A DNA stretch of 64,000 nucleotides, taken from positions 35,154-99,153 of the forward strand of contig DHKM01000022.1 of the NCBI GenBank assembly GCA_002404835.1, in the 5' to 3' direction. This document shows positions 61,841 to 64,000 of this stretch, piece after piece. The notes beneath the pieces were generated by a model, which was given only the letters and a program-made list of their open reading frames with translations, did not search any database and was not told the origin of the DNA. This DNA comes from Caryophanales bacterium UBA4694 (GTDB lineage Bacteria; Bacillota_I; Bacilli_A; RFN20; CAG-288). Each line of letters opens with the position of its first letter. Within the stretch, counting starts at the first letter, position 1. A program made the position numbers and the translations under genes.

Positions 61841-62015
61841 AGATTTATTTTTCCGGTAAAACAATCAATCGGGAAAAGGCAGTCAAAGAATAAGTTAAAA
61901 ATATTGCCGTATAAGTTGATTAACTCAAAGTTTTCAGCGACGTTTTATACCCATGACGAAACCGACTTTTTCCGACATCATAATACCGAAAAACAAAATC
62001 GAAAAGGATGTCGTA

Positions 62016-62669
62016 TTAAAACGTTTCAGGCTTTTCAAGCAAATCTTCAACGTTACAACCAAGCACGTGGGATAATTTATACAAAGTTTGTGCTTGTGCT
62101 TTGTCTATATCGTTAACGCGTTGTTCGTAAAGTTGAATGGAGCGCAGATTAACTCCCGAAAGTTTCGCAAGTTCGGACTGCGATATTTGTCTGCTTTCGC
62201 GAATTTTTCGAAGTTTCGTTTCGGTAACGAACTCATTGTAACGACTGTCCATCGATTCAGTGAAACGGCTTATATCCATTTCGTGAAAAGTGGGATACAT
62301 AGCAATAATCTCGCTCAACGAAATACGTTCGAAAATATCCTTAAAGCGTTTAGCCGAAACCCATTGATATTGTGCCAAAGCCCAACCTGCCCAATATTCG
62401 GGAGTGCGTCCTTCTGAAAACGTCGGGACGGGCCATTTTTCTCCTGGGTAAATGCAGCTTAAAATAGCTCTTACAAGTTCTTCGCCCGATTTGCCTGAAA
62501 TAACGGCGGGATTTCCGCGTTCGAATTGCGTAGATACATCGGATTGCACAAAAAGTTTGGCAAACCAATTTGGTTCGAGTTTGCACACGTTTATTGCATA
62601 ATCGAAAGCGTTTGCCAGGTTTTTTATAGCGTCATTCAAATATAATTCGTTGTATGCGCGGATCGTCAT
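62016..62669 (-). CDS. XRE-type protein with unknown N-terminal domain, probable antitoxin
   Basis: A 217-residue protein. The C-terminal part (about 150-212) is an XRE helix-turn-helix: LRKIRESRQISQSELAKLSG then VNLRSIQLYEQR and LSHVLGCNVEDLLE. The N-terminal 140 residues are helical with several Trp residues (GWALAQYQWVSAKRF) and unknown. Its first 38 bases overlap the end of the DUF3990 gene, so the two are translationally coupled. This DUF3990 plus XRE order suggests a toxin-antitoxin pair, with this protein as antitoxin and autoregulator. Codon choice and base composition look different from the housekeeping part. Confidence 0.82.
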   Translation of the reverse strand: MTIRAYNELYLNDAIKNLANAFDYAINVCKLEPNWFAKLFVQSDVSTQFERGNPAVISGKSGEELVRAILSCIYPGEKWPVPTFSEGRTPEYWAGWALAQYQWVSAKRFKDIFERISLSEIIAMYPTFHEMDISRFTESMDSRYNEFVTETKLRKIRESRQISQSELAKLSGVNLRSIQLYEQRVNDIDKAQAQTLYKLSHVLGCNVEDLLEKPETF

Positions 62670-63330
62670 TTTTCATTTCCTCTCTTAAAATATCCATAAC
62701 GAAAATTTCATCGCGGTAAGAGTGCCTTCTTTTAATCTCTTTCTGATAAGTGGTTCTTGCCATTGTATCTCTCGACAAAAATTTAGGATAATATACTTCT
62801 TTATCCACAGGTTCCGCATTAACAAATTCTATTTGCTTAAATGCTCGTTCGGAAATAAGAACAGTTTGTGCTCCGAGTTTACCGAGTTTTAACGCTTTGT
62901 TAAGGCTTCTGAGCGGCATAGCGTTGCTAACAAAAGATTGCGCATACGAAAAGTAAGAATCATCCGCACGATACCCTATAACGACGTCATAGCCATTCAA
63001 ATCAACAGAATAATACTCAATTAAGTAATTTCTCGCATCGATTGCGATTTCATCCTGCAAAGTAAAGATACGGTTTTTAAGCAATAACGCAATCCAATTC
63101 AATACACTGTGTTTTCCGTCAAGGAGATTTAGCACGTTCAATCCGTCGGTATTGAAATTATATTCATTTACGAAACCGTCTTTATTTTCTTTACACGCCC
63201 ACTCTCTTGCCATTTCAAGAACTTCGGTGCAGTAAAAACCTTGTCCGTAATCGTTATGTGGCTTTCCGAGTGAATAATCCGGTGCTTTTATAATATGGTC
63301 TGTGCCATGTAGTAATTTAACGATAGGCAT
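62632..63330 (-). CDS. DUF3990 protein, probable ADP-ribosyltransferase-like toxin
   Basis: A 232-residue soluble protein. LLHGTDHIIKAPDY near 6-19, then NDYGQGFYCTEVLEMAREWA near 26-45 is the DUF3990 signature; this family is related to the ADP-ribosyltransferase fold, where such H-G-T and G.GFY.T blocks bind NAD. It is first of two overlapping genes and the second encodes an XRE protein. There is GGAG eight bases before the ATG (63330). The target is unknown and toxicity is inferred from family and arrangement. Confidence 0.82.
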   Translation of the reverse strand: MPIVKLLHGTDHIIKAPDYSLGKPHNDYGQGFYCTEVLEMAREWACKENKDGFVNEYNFNTDGLNVLNLLDGKHSVLNWIALLLKNRIFTLQDEIAIDARNYLIEYYSVDLNGYDVVIGYRADDSYFSYAQSFVSNAMPLRSLNKALKLGKLGAQTVLISERAFKQIEFVNAEPVDKEVYYPKFLSRDTMARTTYQKEIKRRHSYRDEIFVMDILREEMKNDDPRIQRIIFE

Positions 63331-63479
63331 AGGTTACAATCTCCTATGTTTTTATTTACGCTAAAATTATATCATTACAACGATAGTTTGTTAAGTGCGC
63401 TGTATGATGTTACCATTATTTTTATTGTCGAATTATTAATTCATCCGTTTGTTTTTCCTGGTCAGAACCAAGTGGCTTT

Positions 63480-63760
63480 TTATTATGCCGTGGTTTTTAC
63501 CGTTTTTATGGGTTGTATATAACCCATATCAGAAAGTTCACAGTCGTAACCCAAAGTGCATGATAAATGCAGTTACGTTTCGTTTTTCTTTCATGTATGC
63601 TATTTTCGTACAACAAAGAACATCCCATCGAGATTACTGTGGCATCATAAATCAAAACATTTCCATCACGCCAATGTTCTGGAAATCGTTAAAATCGCGG
63701 TGTAAAAAAATTTTCATAAAAGGTTTTTCGATGTCGTAAAAAACTTGAGAATCTGTCATT
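63480..63760 (-). pseudogene. Degraded transposase-like fragment
   Basis: On the minus strand a frame begins MTDSQVFYDIEKPFMKIFL; after a one-base shift near 63676 the next frame reads PEHWRDGNVLIYDATVIS, then MGCSLLYENSI, and it stops. The YDATVIS block looks like the first-Asp region of IS4/IS1634-type DDE transposases. No ends, inverted repeats or other catalytic blocks are visible. A remnant at best; the family call is tentative. Confidence 0.35.
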
Positions 63761-64000
63761 TAGAACAAATACAAAAGTTGTCGTTTTGCATTCCTAAAAT
63801 TTCAAATAGAAAAAAATCCTTCCGGCTAGATTGTTATGATTCGACTATAAAAAGCTTTTTTGCCTCATATGAGATGGCCAATCTGAGACCATGAACCGAT
63901 TGAAAAAGATTAAATTTTTTATAATTTCCGAGATAAGCGGTTGACTTAAATATTGGCTTGTAGAGGAACTAAAACAACAATCGAGTAGAGAGTGAGAAGC
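63761..64000. other. Non-coding end of window
   Basis: AT-rich sequence with no believable gene. TTTATAATTT near 63918 and TTGACT near 63942 are promoter-like pieces, but not in a proper pair. A gene could begin beyond the window. Confidence 0.4.

Overview
The window comes from a low-GC Gram-positive type bacterium (Bacillota; a gut- or rumen-type anaerobe of the Bacilli/Erysipelotrichia side is my best guess). The evidence is a PolC-type DNA polymerase III, a SAM-I riboswitch before metK, two CIRCE (HrcA) operators before an Hsp20 gene, GGAGG ribosome binding sites, and the Bacilli gene order rpsB-tsf-pyrH-frr-uppS-cdsA-dxr-rseP...polC. TGA is used as a stop, so the code is standard. I saw no rRNA, tRNA or CRISPR array.

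Region 1 (1-9.4 kb, minus strand) holds secreted glucan breakdown genes: a partial GH3 beta-glucosidase, a small membrane protein, a lipoprotein with six Listeria-Bacteroides repeats and a C-terminal carbohydrate-binding-like module, and a 1484-residue GH3 enzyme with permuted domains, a collagen-like stalk and a C-terminal membrane anchor. Region 2 (9.4-22.8 kb) is a near-complete cello-oligosaccharide uptake and phosphorolysis locus: DeoR regulator, frameshifted DUF1294 gene, small membrane protein, cellodextrin phosphorylase, LacI regulator, cellobiose phosphorylase with ABC ATPase and two permeases in one operon, and the lipoprotein substrate-binding protein. Matching LacI-type operators lie at five places near these promoters. 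Together, GH3 enzymes trim glucans outside, the ABC transporter imports cellodextrins, and the two GH94 enzymes shorten them to glucose 1-phosphate and glucose.

Region 3 (22.9-34.4 kb) is mixed housekeeping: Nudix hydrolase, secreted hypothetical protein, esterase, aldo/keto reductase, M18 aminopeptidase, two unknowns, SAM-I riboswitch with metK, glyA and a CPBP-like membrane protein. Region 4 (34.5-54.7 kb) is the rpsB-to-polC cluster. Between rseP and polC it is broken by an aldo/keto reductase, an RHS toxin with an HHx/AHH-like nuclease tail flanked by two copies of a candidate immunity gene (one broken), a CIRCE-controlled hsp20, and a GPH-type transporter.

Region 5 (54.9-64 kb) is accessory: a three-gene membrane-protein operon, rmuC, a PLD-SF2 helicase-DUF3427 protein of the defence type, a broken serine recombinase, a DUF3990/XRE pair that looks like a toxin-antitoxin module, and a transposase-like remnant. 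Several genes carry single-base indels, three of them in short A or T runs, which could be real decay, slippage or assembly error.
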